A stretch of DNA of 64,000 nucleotides from Pseudomonas sp. GM84 (GCF_000282535.1 NZ_AKJC01000070.1:43669-107668); one strand, 5' to 3'. Positions 1-8,824 are shown, numbered from the stretch's first letter. Numbers and translations: made by a program. Notes: generated by a model not told the origin, from the sequence alone.

Positions 1-102
1 ATTGACTCTATCTAGGTAGGAGATGATGTAAAGCATTACCAGCAGTGGTAGCAGTCGAAGGAAAATTTTGCGAGTAATTCGCTTCTCGGTTTCATCATTC
101 AT
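1..102 (-). CDS. MFS transporter, N-terminal 34 residues only (runs off the left edge)
   Basis: Reading the minus strand from an ATG at 102 gives an open 34-residue start: a short charged cytoplasmic leader (MNDETEKRITRK), then the beginning of a first membrane helix ending in YLDRVN. The YLDRxN end of helix 1 is a hallmark of the anion:cation symporter (ACS) branch of the major facilitator superfamily, which imports organic acids, sugar acids and aromatic acids. The rest of the gene lies outside the window. It is divergent from the SDR/aldolase operon starting at 513, so it may be the uptake system for that operon's substrate. That functional link is inferred from position only. Confidence 0.75.
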   Translation of the reverse strand, partial: MNDETEKRITRKIFLRLLPLLVMLYIISYLDRVN

Positions 103-512
103 AACGGTACCTATTGTTTTTATCTGGATACTGTCTCGCTTGCTCGGCGCTATCACCTCAGTCCACACCTAGGCATTAGGCAGACCCAATGAGGCACCAT
201 AGCGACTCGATGGACACAGGCTGACACATGAATGACCAGTTCCAAACCGTAAAATTATGCTTCTAAGCATGCGCTTTCTGCATGCTGACCTGACTGAAGC
301 GTTTATTTTTTCATGCTTAAATCGCATGCTGCGACGCCGAAACCGTTCGGCTAAACCCCAAAAAATCTGCTTCCTACAGCTGTGTAAACGCCTATTCATT
401 CTGAAAGCGCATGAACTGCATGAGTTTTTGCCGTTTGAGCCTAATGATTATCCATACCTAACATGCAGCCTGTGAGCACTCATACCCTGTGGGTGCATGC
501 TGGAGGTGTGAC
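103..512. promoter_or_regulatory. Divergent control region with a GCATGC-rich inverted repeat
   Basis: About 410 bases without a credible gene lie between the divergent MFS and SDR genes. The region contains AGCATGC (266-272) and its inverse GCATGCT (280-286) separated by 7 bases. Another GCATGC follows at about 324, and several ATGC-containing words cluster around. A 21-bp spaced palindrome in a divergent catabolic promoter suggests a dimeric repressor or activator site. Which protein binds cannot be read; the LysR gene at 3058 is the nearest regulator. Confidence 0.4.
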
Positions 513-1571
513 ATGGATCTACAGATCAAAAATAAGATCGCTTTGGTGCTGGGCGGCGGCGGTGGGCTTGGCGGAGCCATTGCCCTGTCGCTGGCTAAAG
601 AGGGTGTAAAGGTAGCCGTAGCTGACATCAGCATTGATGCTGCTGAGAAAACCGTAAACCTCCTCAAAGAGCATGGGGCTCAAGCGTATGCAATCCAATG
701 GGACTTGGCACGCCTTGAGGATATCGAAACAAAAATTGCCACGATTGAGGCTGAGCTGGGCCCAGTCGATATCCTTGTCAACAACACCGGTGGGCCACCC
801 CCGACCACTGCTCACAGTCAAGATGCAGGCGTCTGGAGCACTCACTTCCAAAGCATGGTGGTTTCGGTCATCAAAATCACCGACCGCGTATTGCCAGGTA
901 TGCGCGAGCGTAAATGGGGTCGCGTGATCACCAGCACGTCGTCCGGCGTGGTTTCCCCGATCCCGAACCTAGGGATCTCCAACGCACTGCGTCTCTCGCT
1001 GGTTGGCTGGTCTAAGACCTTGGCCAAAGAGGTTGGTAACGATGGTGTGACTGTCAACATCGTCCTCCCTGGTCGAATCGCGACTGGTCGAATCACTTTC
1101 CTTGACGAAGCCAAAGCTAAGCGCGAAGGCCGCTCGGTCGAAGAAGTCAGTAAAGAGAGCACTGCTGCCATTGCCGTCGGTCGATACGGCGATCCGAAGG
1201 AATACGGGGATGTAGTAGCGTTTCTGGCAAGTGGTCTCGCCGGATACCTCACTGGCTCCACCGTTCGAATTGATGGTGGTCTGATCTCCAGTTTGAGGGA
1301 ACGCCGTGACTACTACGCCATTATTGTCCACAGAGCAAACGGCGCAACTGAAGCGTTTGCCGACCGCAACGCTGTCTGCCACGTTATCGAAGATGGGTAT
1401 ACCCAATACCTGGCTGGAAGGGCCGGTTGCGCTTCCCGGTCAGAACGCTCAAAGGGTTGTCGGCACAGCCTACACACTTCGTTTTACTCCTATCAGAGCG
1501 GATCTGATTCCTGGTGGGAACACCAGGACTGCAATCGAAGAGATGCCAGCCGGAAGCATTGTCGTCTGTGA
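513..1571 (+). CDS. SDR-family NAD(P)-dependent oxidoreductase with an aberrant C-terminal extension
   Basis: This is a short-chain dehydrogenase/reductase that interconverts an alcohol and a ketone using NAD(P). The glycine-rich cofactor loop (LGGGGGLGGA, residues 11-20), NNTGG, and the C-terminal SDR ending (TGSTVRIDGGL) are visible. A strong GGAGG lies 5 bases before the ATG at 513, so the upstream extension is rejected. The SDR fold is complete by about residue 261. The frame then runs on for about 92 more residues through the start of the next gene, with composition unlike a protein domain. A stop is present in another frame at 1294, and a TGA at 1307 overlaps the GTG of the next gene. 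A one-base frameshift near 1280-1295 is therefore likely. In place of the usual catalytic Ser-Tyr-Lys the region reads GVVSPIPNLGISNALRLSL, so the YxxxK motif appears absent. This divergent SDR subgroup may use a different catalytic arrangement. Confidence 0.8.
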   Translation: MDLQIKNKIALVLGGGGGLGGAIALSLAKEGVKVAVADISIDAAEKTVNLLKEHGAQAYAIQWDLARLEDIETKIATIEAELGPVDILVNNTGGPPPTTAHSQDAGVWSTHFQSMVVSVIKITDRVLPGMRERKWGRVITSTSSGVVSPIPNLGISNALRLSLVGWSKTLAKEVGNDGVTVNIVLPGRIATGRITFLDEAKAKREGRSVEEVSKESTAAIAVGRYGDPKEYGDVVAFLASGLAGYLTGSTVRIDGGLISSLRERRDYYAIIVHRANGATEAFADRNAVCHVIEDGYTQYLAGRAGCASRSERSKGCRHSLHTSFYSYQSGSDSWWEHQDCNRRDASRKHCRL

Positions 1572-2019
1572 CACTGGCCTGTTGGGGAGGGTGGGTGTTG
1601 TCGGTGATGTGTTGTGCTCTCGTATGAAATACCTAGGAGCGAATGGATTGGTCAGCTCCGGTGCGGTTCGCGACGCTGCCGGGATTCGTGCAGCAGGATT
1701 CCCTGTCTGGGCGAAATGTGTAGCGGCTCCATTACCCATCGATGCCTTGATGCTGGTCGGGGTGCAAGAGCTGATTCATTGTGCTGGCGTGACTGTGAGC
1801 CCTGGTGACGTACTGGTTTGTGATGAAGATGGCGTAGTCGTAATTCCATTTGAAAGGATCGCCGAGGTGATCCAACAAGCGACTCAAACAGAACACTTTG
1901 AAGAGTGGGTGATGAAACGTGTAGGCGAGGGGGCAGCGCTGCCTGGCCTCTATCCACCGAGTGATGCGACGAGGCAGGAGTATCACGCCACGTTACAAGC
2001 CCCCCACCAGGCCACCTGA
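1306..2019 (+). CDS. RraA-like / 4-hydroxy-4-methyl-2-oxoglutarate aldolase family protein
   Basis: The protein has 237 residues and belongs to the RraA fold. Its enzymatic members are divalent-metal aldolases or decarboxylases that cleave 4-hydroxy-4-methyl-2-oxoglutarate-type oxo acids or decarboxylate oxaloacetate. The diagnostic GAVRDAAGIRAAGFPVWA segment contains the substrate-binding Arg and metal-binding Asp. The VCDEDGVVVIP segment near the C-terminus is the other family signature. The start is a GTG at 1306 lying inside the over-run of the SDR frame. The gene is followed after 21 bases by a DapA-type lyase, so the three genes form an operon. Cytoplasmic. The exact substrate is unknown. 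Confidence 0.85.
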   Translation: MTTTPLLSTEQTAQLKRLPTATLSATLSKMGIPNTWLEGPVALPGQNAQRVVGTAYTLRFTPIRADLIPGGNTRTAIEEMPAGSIVVCDTGLLGRVGVVGDVLCSRMKYLGANGLVSSGAVRDAAGIRAAGFPVWAKCVAAPLPIDALMLVGVQELIHCAGVTVSPGDVLVCDEDGVVVIPFERIAEVIQQATQTEHFEEWVMKRVGEGAALPGLYPPSDATRQEYHATLQAPHQAT

Positions 2020-2040
2020 CAGTTCGATATGGAGAACAAT

Positions 2041-2970
2041 ATGAAACTTACAGCTGATGCCCAAGGCGTGTACCCCATTGCCCCTACGCCGTTTCACGAT
2101 GACGGTGCTGTTGATTACACATCGATTGATCGCATGGTCGACTTCTACAAAGAAATCGGCTGCACAGGGCTGACCGTACTTGGGCAGTTGGGTGAAGCAC
2201 CAAAATTAGATCAGCATGAGTCCCTAGAGATCGCCAAGCGCATGATCAAGCGTGCAGGTGATTTGCCAGTGATTGTAGGCGTGTCGGCTCCAGGCTTCGC
2301 CTCAATGCGAAGCTTGACTCGAGACGTCATGGAGCTCGGCGCGGGCGGCGTTATGATCGCGCCTCCCAATACCCTTCGCACTGACGATCAGATCGTCAAT
2401 TATTATACCCAGGCGGTCGAAGCCATTGGCGCGGACGTCCCATTTGTCTTGCAGGACTATCCACTGACCTTCTCGGTACAGATGTCAAACTCTGTTATCC
2501 GCAGGATTGTTGCAGACCTCCCTTCTTGCGTGATGCTCAAGCACGAAGACTGGCCAGGGCTCGAAAAGATCTCGACGCTCCGCCGGTTCGAAGAAGAGGG
2601 CAGCATGCGACCGATTTCCATCATGGTAGGCAACAATGGCCTATTCCTTGATTTTGAACTGGCTCGTGGCGTCGACGGAGCTAATACTGGCTACGCATTC
2701 CCAGACATGCTTTGCGACATGGTCAACCTCACCGCTGCCGGCAAGGTAGACGAAGCGCATGATCTGTTTGATGCCCATCTACCGTTGCTTCGCTATGAGC
2801 AACAGCCCGGAGCAGGTTTGGCCGTGCGCAAGTACATCATGATGCGCCGGGGCATCATTTCGAGCGCTGCGCAACGTCGGCCTGCAAGCCCAATGTCCGA
2901 TACTGCTCGACGTGAAGTCGACTTCCTGCTGAAACGCCTTGCCCGTCATGATAAACGCGCTGAGGTATGA
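2041..2970 (+). CDS. DapA/NanA-family class I aldolase or dehydratase
   Basis: This TIM-barrel lyase belongs to the dihydrodipicolinate synthase / N-acetylneuraminate lyase family, which forms a Schiff base with a pyruvate-like substrate. The catalytic Tyr is seen in LQDYPLTF and the Schiff-base Lys in CVMLKHEDWPG. The N-terminal YPIAPTPFHDDGAVD is typical. Two in-frame starts exist, at 2029 and 2041. GGAG at 2031-2034 lies 6 bases before the second, which is chosen, giving 309 residues. It is not expected to be the biosynthetic dapA, because it sits in a catabolic operon behind an SDR and an RraA-type aldolase. It probably cleaves or dehydrates a 2-oxo acid produced there. Confidence 0.85.
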   Translation: MKLTADAQGVYPIAPTPFHDDGAVDYTSIDRMVDFYKEIGCTGLTVLGQLGEAPKLDQHESLEIAKRMIKRAGDLPVIVGVSAPGFASMRSLTRDVMELGAGGVMIAPPNTLRTDDQIVNYYTQAVEAIGADVPFVLQDYPLTFSVQMSNSVIRRIVADLPSCVMLKHEDWPGLEKISTLRRFEEEGSMRPISIMVGNNGLFLDFELARGVDGANTGYAFPDMLCDMVNLTAAGKVDEAHDLFDAHLPLLRYEQQPGAGLAVRKYIMMRRGIISSAAQRRPASPMSDTARREVDFLLKRLARHDKRAEV

Positions 2971-2985
2971 AGCTGATGCTTGAAC

Positions 2986-3008
2986 TGGTCAGCCTTGATG
3001 GCTGACCA
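2986..3008 (+). terminator. Hairpin terminator after the SDR/aldolase operon
   Basis: A perfect 9-bp stem (TGGTCAGCC / GGCTGACCA) with a 5-base loop begins 15 bases after the stop at 2970 and is followed by a short T-rich stretch. It would separate the operon from the LysR gene at 3058. Confidence 0.65.
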
Positions 3009-3057
3009 TCTCTTTGGCGGTTAGAATTGAGAGAGAACAGATGTCCATCAGGTCAGT

Positions 3058-3957
3058 ATGAATCCCAGAACGCTGAACCCTTCCATGTCGTCTCTATTAG
3101 CATTCGAAGCCTCTGCCAGGCATGGCAGCTTTACTCGAGCAGCTGAAGAACTCAGCCTATCTCAGAGCGCGGTGAGTCGACAGGTGCAGTCCCTTGAGGA
3201 GCTCATCGGTGTCCCGTTGTTTGATCGGATCGGACGTCACATTACCCTTACCGAGGTAGGGAAGATCTACTCCGTTGAGATCGCTGGTGGATTAGCTCGG
3301 ATTCGTGATGCGACCGTTCAGGCTTTCGCCTACCGTAGCGGTGGTGGCTCTCTGCACCTAGGAGTTCTCCCTGCGTTTGGTACGAAATGGCTCCTGCCTC
3401 GGATGAGTGACTTCTATGCCAAGCATCCCGAGGTTCTCATTCACATTCATTCTCGCGTCGGCACCGTGGAGTTTGCGAGCACAGGGCTCGATGCGGCCAT
3501 TTCTGTAGGCGATGGCTTGTGGCACGATGTCGTTTCCTACAAGCTTTTTGACGAAGAGCTGGTTCCTGTTACAGGAGGAGCGAAAAGCTCATCGAAAAAT
3601 CTTGAAGAACTTGACGACCTGCGTTCTGTACAGCTTCTTCAGGTTGCTGCAAGACCGAATTTATGGATCGAATGGTTCAAAACCCAAGGCAAGAAACCTG
3701 ACAAGCTAAAACTTGGCCCCCAGTTCGAGCTGACAACTCACTTGATCCAAGCTGTTTCTGCGGGGATTGGCGTGGGGCTCATGCCTCGCTTCCTGATTAG
3801 AGACGAGTTAGCCAGCGGTACTCTCCGGATTCCTTTCGAGTCTACCCCGCCGACAGGAACCGGCTATTACCTTCTCATTCCACCACACAAAATCAATCAC
3901 AAGCCGATGGTAGCGTTCAGAGATTGGCTGCTGGGACAGCTAGAAACGAGTGACTGA
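3058..3957 (+). CDS. LysR-family transcriptional regulator (GcvA-like)
   Basis: The protein has 299 residues. The N-terminal winged helix-turn-helix spans about residues 10-70, with FTRAAEELSLSQSAVSRQVQSLE as the recognition region. The C-terminal substrate-binding domain starts around residue 95 (LHLGVLPAFGTKWLLPRM). That arrangement and the G-x-x-F/L-x-T-x-W pattern match the GcvA/AmpR branch. It lies downstream of, and in the same direction as, the SDR/RraA/DapA operon, separated by a hairpin. It is the obvious candidate to control that operon, responding to a pathway intermediate. The target is inferred from position. Confidence 0.88.
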   Translation: MNPRTLNPSMSSLLAFEASARHGSFTRAAEELSLSQSAVSRQVQSLEELIGVPLFDRIGRHITLTEVGKIYSVEIAGGLARIRDATVQAFAYRSGGGSLHLGVLPAFGTKWLLPRMSDFYAKHPEVLIHIHSRVGTVEFASTGLDAAISVGDGLWHDVVSYKLFDEELVPVTGGAKSSSKNLEELDDLRSVQLLQVAARPNLWIEWFKTQGKKPDKLKLGPQFELTTHLIQAVSAGIGVGLMPRFLIRDELASGTLRIPFESTPPTGTGYYLLIPPHKINHKPMVAFRDWLLGQLETSD

Positions 3958-4198
3958 TAATGGCCACGCTTAGCCCGTCTACGCAACCTACAACATGCCG
4001 AACGCGCAGCCCCAACAGGGACTGCTGCCCGATCAGACAGGTGCAGCAACTGGCGCAAAGGTCAGGCATGCTGAACGCGCTCAGGCGCTTTGTGCACCAT
4101 GGTGTACGCGTAGGCGACGCCCAAACCGCTGAGTCCCGATAAAGCTTTTTGTAGCAGCAGGTCAACCCGTCAAGTCGATCGGGCAGCCGGTATCAACC

Positions 4199-4495
4199 CT
4201 AAAGTAACTGGTTGAGCATGCCCAGAGTGGCGACACCTATTGCAGCTGTGATTAACATAGAAAAGCGCGTAGCAGCCGCGATGGTGACGGCTAGTGCGAT
4301 CCAAATCTGAGGTTCAGACGAGACGAAGTAGGGCGCGATGACCGAAACAATCACGCATCCTGGCGCTACTTCAAGAACAGATTTTGTGTTCGCGCTAAGC
4401 TTTCTATTGCGTAGCAGAAGAAAACCTAAAACCCTGGTCAAATAAGTCGCAACCGCCATGCCGGCGATCACCATCACTCCGTTAGCCGTTATCAT
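4199..4495 (-). CDS. azlD: AzlD-type small subunit of a branched-chain amino-acid exporter
   Basis: This 98-residue hydrophobic protein has about three to four membrane helices, with the AzlD-like start (GMAVATYLTRVLGFLLL), a central P-G break and a C-terminal LITAAIGVATLGML helix. AzlC and AzlD form a two-component inner-membrane exporter associated with branched-chain amino acids and analogues. Its ATG overlaps the azlC stop by four bases (ATGA), so translation is coupled. The actual substrate here may be a different amino acid, given the amino-acid catabolic surroundings. Confidence 0.85.
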   Translation of the reverse strand: MITANGVMVIAGMAVATYLTRVLGFLLLRNRKLSANTKSVLEVAPGCVIVSVIAPYFVSSEPQIWIALAVTIAAATRFSMLITAAIGVATLGMLNQLL

Positions 4496-5202
4496 TCAGA
4501 CGCGCTCCAGTAGTAGGCTGTAGCGATCCCCGCGAGAGCGCCGACCAATACATACCAACCGCTAGGCAAAAGCACAGAACATCCAGCAGATACGACAAGG
4601 CTCACGCCCCATGGCCTGGCTTTTCTGAAACCTTTCCACATGCCTTTCAACAGTACGATGAAGACTGCCGGCAGAGCCATAGCGAACCCGAAGCGCTCCA
4701 CATCGCCCAGGATCGGGCCCAATGCGGCACCCAGGCAGGAGAACCCGACCCACACTGGATAAAACGGCACACATGCTCCCCAGTAATAGGGCCAGCTAAA
4801 CGCAGGCTCCTTGGAATTTACTGAGCGCCGCAGTGTGTCGGCGTAGGATACCGCCCACCCCTCGTCAGCCATGAAGAACAGAGCGGGAATCGCCTTTCGT
4901 AAGGGGATGTGTTTCATGTAGGGGGCCAGTACTGCCCCCATCACGATGTGTCGGCTGTTGATCAAAAAGGTCAGGAGAACCAACAAGAAGAAAGGAGGGC
5001 TGTCACTCCAAAAACGTAAGGCAGCAAATTCCGAGCCTCCGGCGAAATTCAACCCTGTCATCAAGCCGATTGAAAGTGGGTCAAAGCCTATGTGCGAAGC
5101 CTGAGCGCCCAGCACCATTCCGTAAGGCGCAACGGCAAGCAAAAGCGGGCCGGCATCCCTTAGCCCGCGGGATATTTCTGATCTAGTGTGGTTGTCCAGC
5201 AT
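4492..5202 (-). CDS. azlC: AzlC-type large subunit of a branched-chain amino-acid exporter
   Basis: This membrane protein belongs to the AzlC family. AzlC hallmarks include the GLRDAGPLLLAVAPYGMVLG first helix and the conserved LNFAGGSEFAALRFW and NSRHIVMGA segments. The frame is open further upstream to 5277, but that extra 25 residues is cysteine-rich and unlike the family. The ATG at 5202 follows GAGAG at a suitable distance, so it is used. It pairs with azlD. The minus-strand LysR gene that begins at 6199 lies upstream in the same direction and may regulate this pair. Confidence 0.87.
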   Translation of the reverse strand: MLDNHTRSEISRGLRDAGPLLLAVAPYGMVLGAQASHIGFDPLSIGLMTGLNFAGGSEFAALRFWSDSPPFFLLVLLTFLINSRHIVMGAVLAPYMKHIPLRKAIPALFFMADEGWAVSYADTLRRSVNSKEPAFSWPYYWGACVPFYPVWVGFSCLGAALGPILGDVERFGFAMALPAVFIVLLKGMWKGFRKARPWGVSLVVSAGCSVLLPSGWYVLVGALAGIATAYYWSASE

Positions 5203-5338
5203 CACGCTACTCTCATGACCATCATCCAGGCAGACTGCCCGACAGCGCTGACAAGCCTGACAATATTTTTTGTTCAATAAAAACGCATTATGCGGATTGG
5301 CTGCATTCGAAAAACGAATAATAGCGTTAAGTCACCAG

Positions 5339-6199
5339 CTACGAATCCCTTAGAACGTCTATGACAAAGCTGTAGAACGCACTGACCGCACGAGAATGGC
5401 CGGACTCCTCACTCCTCAGAATGGCCATCTCTATATCCTGCAGCGGAGGTAAGCCATGCTCATCTCCAAGGATCTCGAGCTCTGGATCAACCGCACAGCG
5501 GGTGATCGCGATGACGGCCAATCCTGCAGACGCGACGGTAAGCTGACCAGCAATATTAGGACTGTTGTACACAACCCGATAATTTCGCTGCCGTGATGAG
5601 AGCCCGTTCAGGATCTCCGTCCGGATCCGTCCTCCCACTTCATGCAGGGCAATGGGCACTGGGTCTTTCAGCCAGACCTGGTGATCCCGTGATGCGGCCC
5701 ACACCAGAGGTTCTTTGAATAAGAAGGTGCCTCTGTGCGGCCGGTCACGGCAGACTAGCGCTAGATCAAGCTGGCCCCGTTCAACCTTCGCGATCAGGGA
5801 AGTGCTCTGCTCGCATACGACAGTGATCTCAACCTCGCTGTGGCGCGCGGCGAAACTGCCGAGTACAGGCATGGCATAACGCCTTGCATAGTCATCGGAT
5901 ACGCCGAATGAAACTCGCCCCGAAAGATGGCCGCCGTGAAGCGCAGCCAATGTTGCTGCATGGTATTCCAGCAAGCGCCGGGCATGTGTCAGTAGGTCAT
6001 AACCTGCCGGTGTCAGCGAAAGGCTGTGAGGGCCGCGCACCAAAAGCTGGCGGCCAACGCTCGTCTCAAGCTTTTTCAGCTGCATGCTCACAGCGGATTG
6101 CGATCGATGGATTTGTCGCGCAGCAGCGGTCACTGAACCAGAGTCGACAATGGCCACAAATGCCTGCAGCCAGTCGATCTGCAGATCTTTAGATTGCAT
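5339..6199 (-). CDS. LysR-family transcriptional regulator
   Basis: The protein has 286 residues. The N-terminal DNA-binding domain spans residues 6-66 (SVTAAARQIHRSQSAVSMQLKKLE is split by the helix-turn-helix), followed by a typical effector domain starting LSGRVSFGVSDDYARRYAMP. A ribosome site AGGA lies 6 bases before the ATG at 6199. The gene start overlaps the end of the upstream hotdog thioesterase gene by 11 bases, so the two are co-transcribed. azlCD lies 137 bases downstream in the same orientation. Export of an amino acid controlled by a LysR protein is a known pattern (ArgP/LysE), which makes azlCD a plausible target. Confidence 0.88.
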   Translation of the reverse strand: MQSKDLQIDWLQAFVAIVDSGSVTAAARQIHRSQSAVSMQLKKLETSVGRQLLVRGPHSLSLTPAGYDLLTHARRLLEYHAATLAALHGGHLSGRVSFGVSDDYARRYAMPVLGSFAARHSEVEITVVCEQSTSLIAKVERGQLDLALVCRDRPHRGTFLFKEPLVWAASRDHQVWLKDPVPIALHEVGGRIRTEILNGLSSRQRNYRVVYNSPNIAGQLTVASAGLAVIAITRCAVDPELEILGDEHGLPPLQDIEMAILRSEESGHSRAVSAFYSFVIDVLRDS

Positions 6200-6725
6200 C
6201 GGTTTTCCTGTTGGAAGGGTTCACGTGTACCGCATCAGCTACCACTGCAGGCTGCCGTACTGCTGCCCTGCTAGTTGATGCAGGAAGGGACGCAGAAGCA
6301 TCAGCAGAAGGCGGGATGTTAGCGATGGTGGACTGCATCAGCGCAACGACCTTTGAGCTCCCGTCTTCCTTGAACGCTAGTATCTCTCCGGTACACACAG
6401 TCAGACTTTTGCCTGAATTCTGAACCTTGCCGATGGCAACGAATCGCTGGCCCAACGCAGGTCGAAGCAAATTGATTTTATACTCGGCAGTCACCACATC
6501 ATATCCATCAGGCAACGCTGTGAGGGCCGCATATCCGCATGCGCTATCCAACACGCTCGCGACGGCGCCAGCATGGACGAACCCGTTGTGTTGGACTATG
6601 TCCTCGGAGTACGCCAGCTCGATCTGAACCTCACCGTGCTCGACCTTATGTAGGTACGCCTGGAGGGTGCGCATCAAGGGTTGCCGATCAAAACTTTCGC
6701 TGACACGTGCCCACAACTCATCCAT
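6189..6725 (-). CDS. PaaI-like hotdog-fold thioesterase
   Basis: The protein has 178 residues. The core hotdog domain spans about residues 20-135, with the signature HNGFVHAGAVASVLDSACGYAA containing the catalytic-region HxG and helix Asp. Members hydrolyse acyl- or aryl-CoA thioesters. The C-terminal 40 residues (rich in Ala, Ser and Pro) are an extension beyond the family's usual 140 residues. AAGGA lies 7 bases before the ATG. The 3-prime end overlaps the LysR start by 11 bases, an unusual pairing of an enzyme with a regulator. Confidence 0.82.
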   Translation of the reverse strand: MDELWARVSESFDRQPLMRTLQAYLHKVEHGEVQIELAYSEDIVQHNGFVHAGAVASVLDSACGYAALTALPDGYDVVTAEYKINLLRPALGQRFVAIGKVQNSGKSLTVCTGEILAFKEDGSSKVVALMQSTIANIPPSADASASLPASTSRAAVRQPAVVADAVHVNPSNRKTDAI

Positions 6726-7342
6726 GTAGATTTCCTTGTTTGATAGTCTCCCCGCTCCAACCAGGGATTTAGGTGCTCGTCTGCCACAAGTACAGCACGC
6801 CTAACGATTGGGGCGCCTGCGCAATTCCAGCTAGGCATATTCCCTTCAAGTAGCTTGAGTTCGACGCGGCCACCGCCTTATTCCCTGGAACAGATACACG
6901 ATAGATTCTTGAAAATGGGTTTATTCTCCACGATTTAGGCGAGTGGCGCGACGTCGAAATCGACTTTGTGAGCTGCAGCGTGACGAAAGATGACATTGAT
7001 TGACTTAGCTGAGCGCAGGGGATCATGCCATTCACTTTCTCAGCACAGGATGAGTTCACGTCAGGTTAAAACTGCCGAATGAGTTTCGACTGACGTCATT
7101 TCTCGTCATGAGACGGGTGGTTGAGGGCGCTCGGTTCTGCCTGAGGGGCAATGCTCCTCACGGTATAGTTGATTGAGCAACTGAGTTCGTTGTCGGTCAT
7201 TTTTTGGAATGATAGCTATATTCACAAATCAGATTTCAACCACCTGTCTAATCCAACTACTATGCTGGAACAGTTTTATGTCGGACATGCTAACGCTTGG
7301 CGGCGTCCTAATTGTATTCGTAAATAAAGTGGGATTAGTTGC
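6726..7342. other. 617-base region without a recognisable gene
   Basis: No reading frame with protein-like composition is seen between the hotdog gene (minus) and the aldehyde dehydrogenase gene (plus). It must contain both divergent promoters. A perfect 8-bp palindrome TGACGTCA occurs at 7091-7098. No clear ribosome site precedes the ATG at 7343. Confidence 0.4.
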
Positions 7343-8824
7343 ATGAAGCGTTTTGAAAATCTGATTGGTGGGGAAAAATGCCCAGCGGCCTCTGGTAAAT
7401 GGCTTCGCAGCCTGGATCCTTACCGGAACGAGGATTGGTGCGAGATCCCTGACAGTGACGAGGTCGATGTCGATCGGGCTGTCGAAGCGGCGCGCGACGC
7501 ATTCCAATCGGACGCTTGGCGTAGCCTAACACCCACGGCTCGTGGCGCACTCCTCCGACGCGTCGGCGACTTGATTGCCGAGAACGCAGAGCGTCTGGCC
7601 GAGCTGGAGGTGCGGGACAACGGCAAGTTGCTGAGCGAAATGCTCGCTCAGCTCAAATACATTCCCCAGTGGTACTACTACTTTGGTGGTTTGGCCGACA
7701 AGATCGAGGGTGGGGTGCTGCCTATCGATAAGGCTGACCACTTCGTGTACACCAACTGGGAACCACTCGGGGTCATCGCAGCCATCACGGCCTGGAATTC
7801 CCCATTGTTGTTACTCACCTGGAAGTTGGCGCCTGGCCTGGCCGCAGGGAATACGTTTGTCATCAAACCTTCGGAGTTTGCCAGTGCTTCCACTCTGGCC
7901 TTCGCTGATTTGTTTGAGGAAGCAGGGTTCCCTGCTGGTGTCGTGAACGTCTTGACGGGTACCGGCCGTGGTGCGGGCCAGCGCTTGGTCAGTCACCCCG
8001 ATGTCGCCAAGGTCGCGTTCACCGGTTCTGAAGCTACCGGCCGGGCAATAAGCAGCAGTGCAGGTGCCAACCTCAAGCACGCGACACTCGAGCTGGGTGG
8101 CAAATCCGCCAATATCGTCTTCGCCGATGCAGACTTGCAGGCCGCTGCGGCAGGTGTAGCTTCGGGCATCTTCGCTGCGACTGGCCAAACCTGCATGGCA
8201 GGTTCCCGACTGCTGGTTCAACGGGAAGTGTATGAAGAGTTTCTCCAAGCCATATGCACGATTGCCGAAGGTATCAAGTTGGGCAATCCGGTCGACCCTG
8301 ACACGCAGATGGGCCCGGTTGCCAATGCCCCTCACTATCAGAAGGTGCTGGGCATGATTTCGCAGGCAATGGATGACGGTGCCGAGCTGGCATATGGCGG
8401 CAATCCGCACACGGATGCGTCTGGTGGCTTGTTTATTCAACCTACCGTTTTCCGAGACGTATCGAATGAATCGCGACTCGCGCAAGAAGAGATTTTCGGC
8501 CCTGTGCTCGCGGTCATTCCTTTCGACACAGAAGAGGATGCCATCGCCATTGCGAACGGTACGCCGTTTGGCTTGGCTGCTGGCGTATGGACGACAAACA
8601 TGTCCAGGACGTTCCGCATCAGCCAAAAGCTCAAGTCGGGAACTGTGTGGGTCAACACTTACCGCGCCCTGAGCTACATCGCACCTTTCGGAGGCATGAA
8701 AGCCAGCGGGCTAGGACGTGAGAGTGGTCAGGAGATGATCAAGTCTTACATGCAAACCAAGACTGTCTGGATCAACAATTCCACTGAAGCAGTCACTAAC
8801 CCTTTCATCATGCGTCTTAGCTAA
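7343..8824 (+). CDS. NAD(P)-dependent aldehyde dehydrogenase
   Basis: This 493-residue aldehyde dehydrogenase superfamily enzyme oxidises an aldehyde to a carboxylate. The catalytic Cys is in GQTCMAGSR and the general-base Glu in TLELGGKSANIV. The cofactor-binding segments AWNSPLLLL, KPSEFAS and FTGSEATGR are all present. The C-terminal signature PFGGMKASGLGRE is intact. The length is normal for the family. It is followed by a zinc alcohol dehydrogenase, so an alcohol-to-aldehyde-to-acid sequence is likely. The substrate is not evident; the general type resembles betaine-aldehyde or muconate-semialdehyde-like dehydrogenases. Confidence 0.9.
   Translation: MKRFENLIGGEKCPAASGKWLRSLDPYRNEDWCEIPDSDEVDVDRAVEAARDAFQSDAWRSLTPTARGALLRRVGDLIAENAERLAELEVRDNGKLLSEMLAQLKYIPQWYYYFGGLADKIEGGVLPIDKADHFVYTNWEPLGVIAAITAWNSPLLLLTWKLAPGLAAGNTFVIKPSEFASASTLAFADLFEEAGFPAGVVNVLTGTGRGAGQRLVSHPDVAKVAFTGSEATGRAISSSAGANLKHATLELGGKSANIVFADADLQAAAAGVASGIFAATGQTCMAGSRLLVQREVYEEFLQAICTIAEGIKLGNPVDPDTQMGPVANAPHYQKVLGMISQAMDDGAELAYGGNPHTDASGGLFIQPTVFRDVSNESRLAQEEIFGPVLAVIPFDTEEDAIAIANGTPFGLAAGVWTTNMSRTFRISQKLKSGTVWVNTYRALSYIAPFGGMKASGLGRESGQEMIKSYMQTKTVWINNSTEAVTNPFIMRLS

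Noticed and set aside
4062..4168. A 36-codon minus-strand stretch (LLLQKALSGLSGLGVAYAYTM) resembling the end of a LysE/RhtB-type exporter
   Set aside because: Too short and preceded by an in-frame stop; the resemblance is a generic hydrophobic pattern. It could be an exporter relic but cannot be supported.
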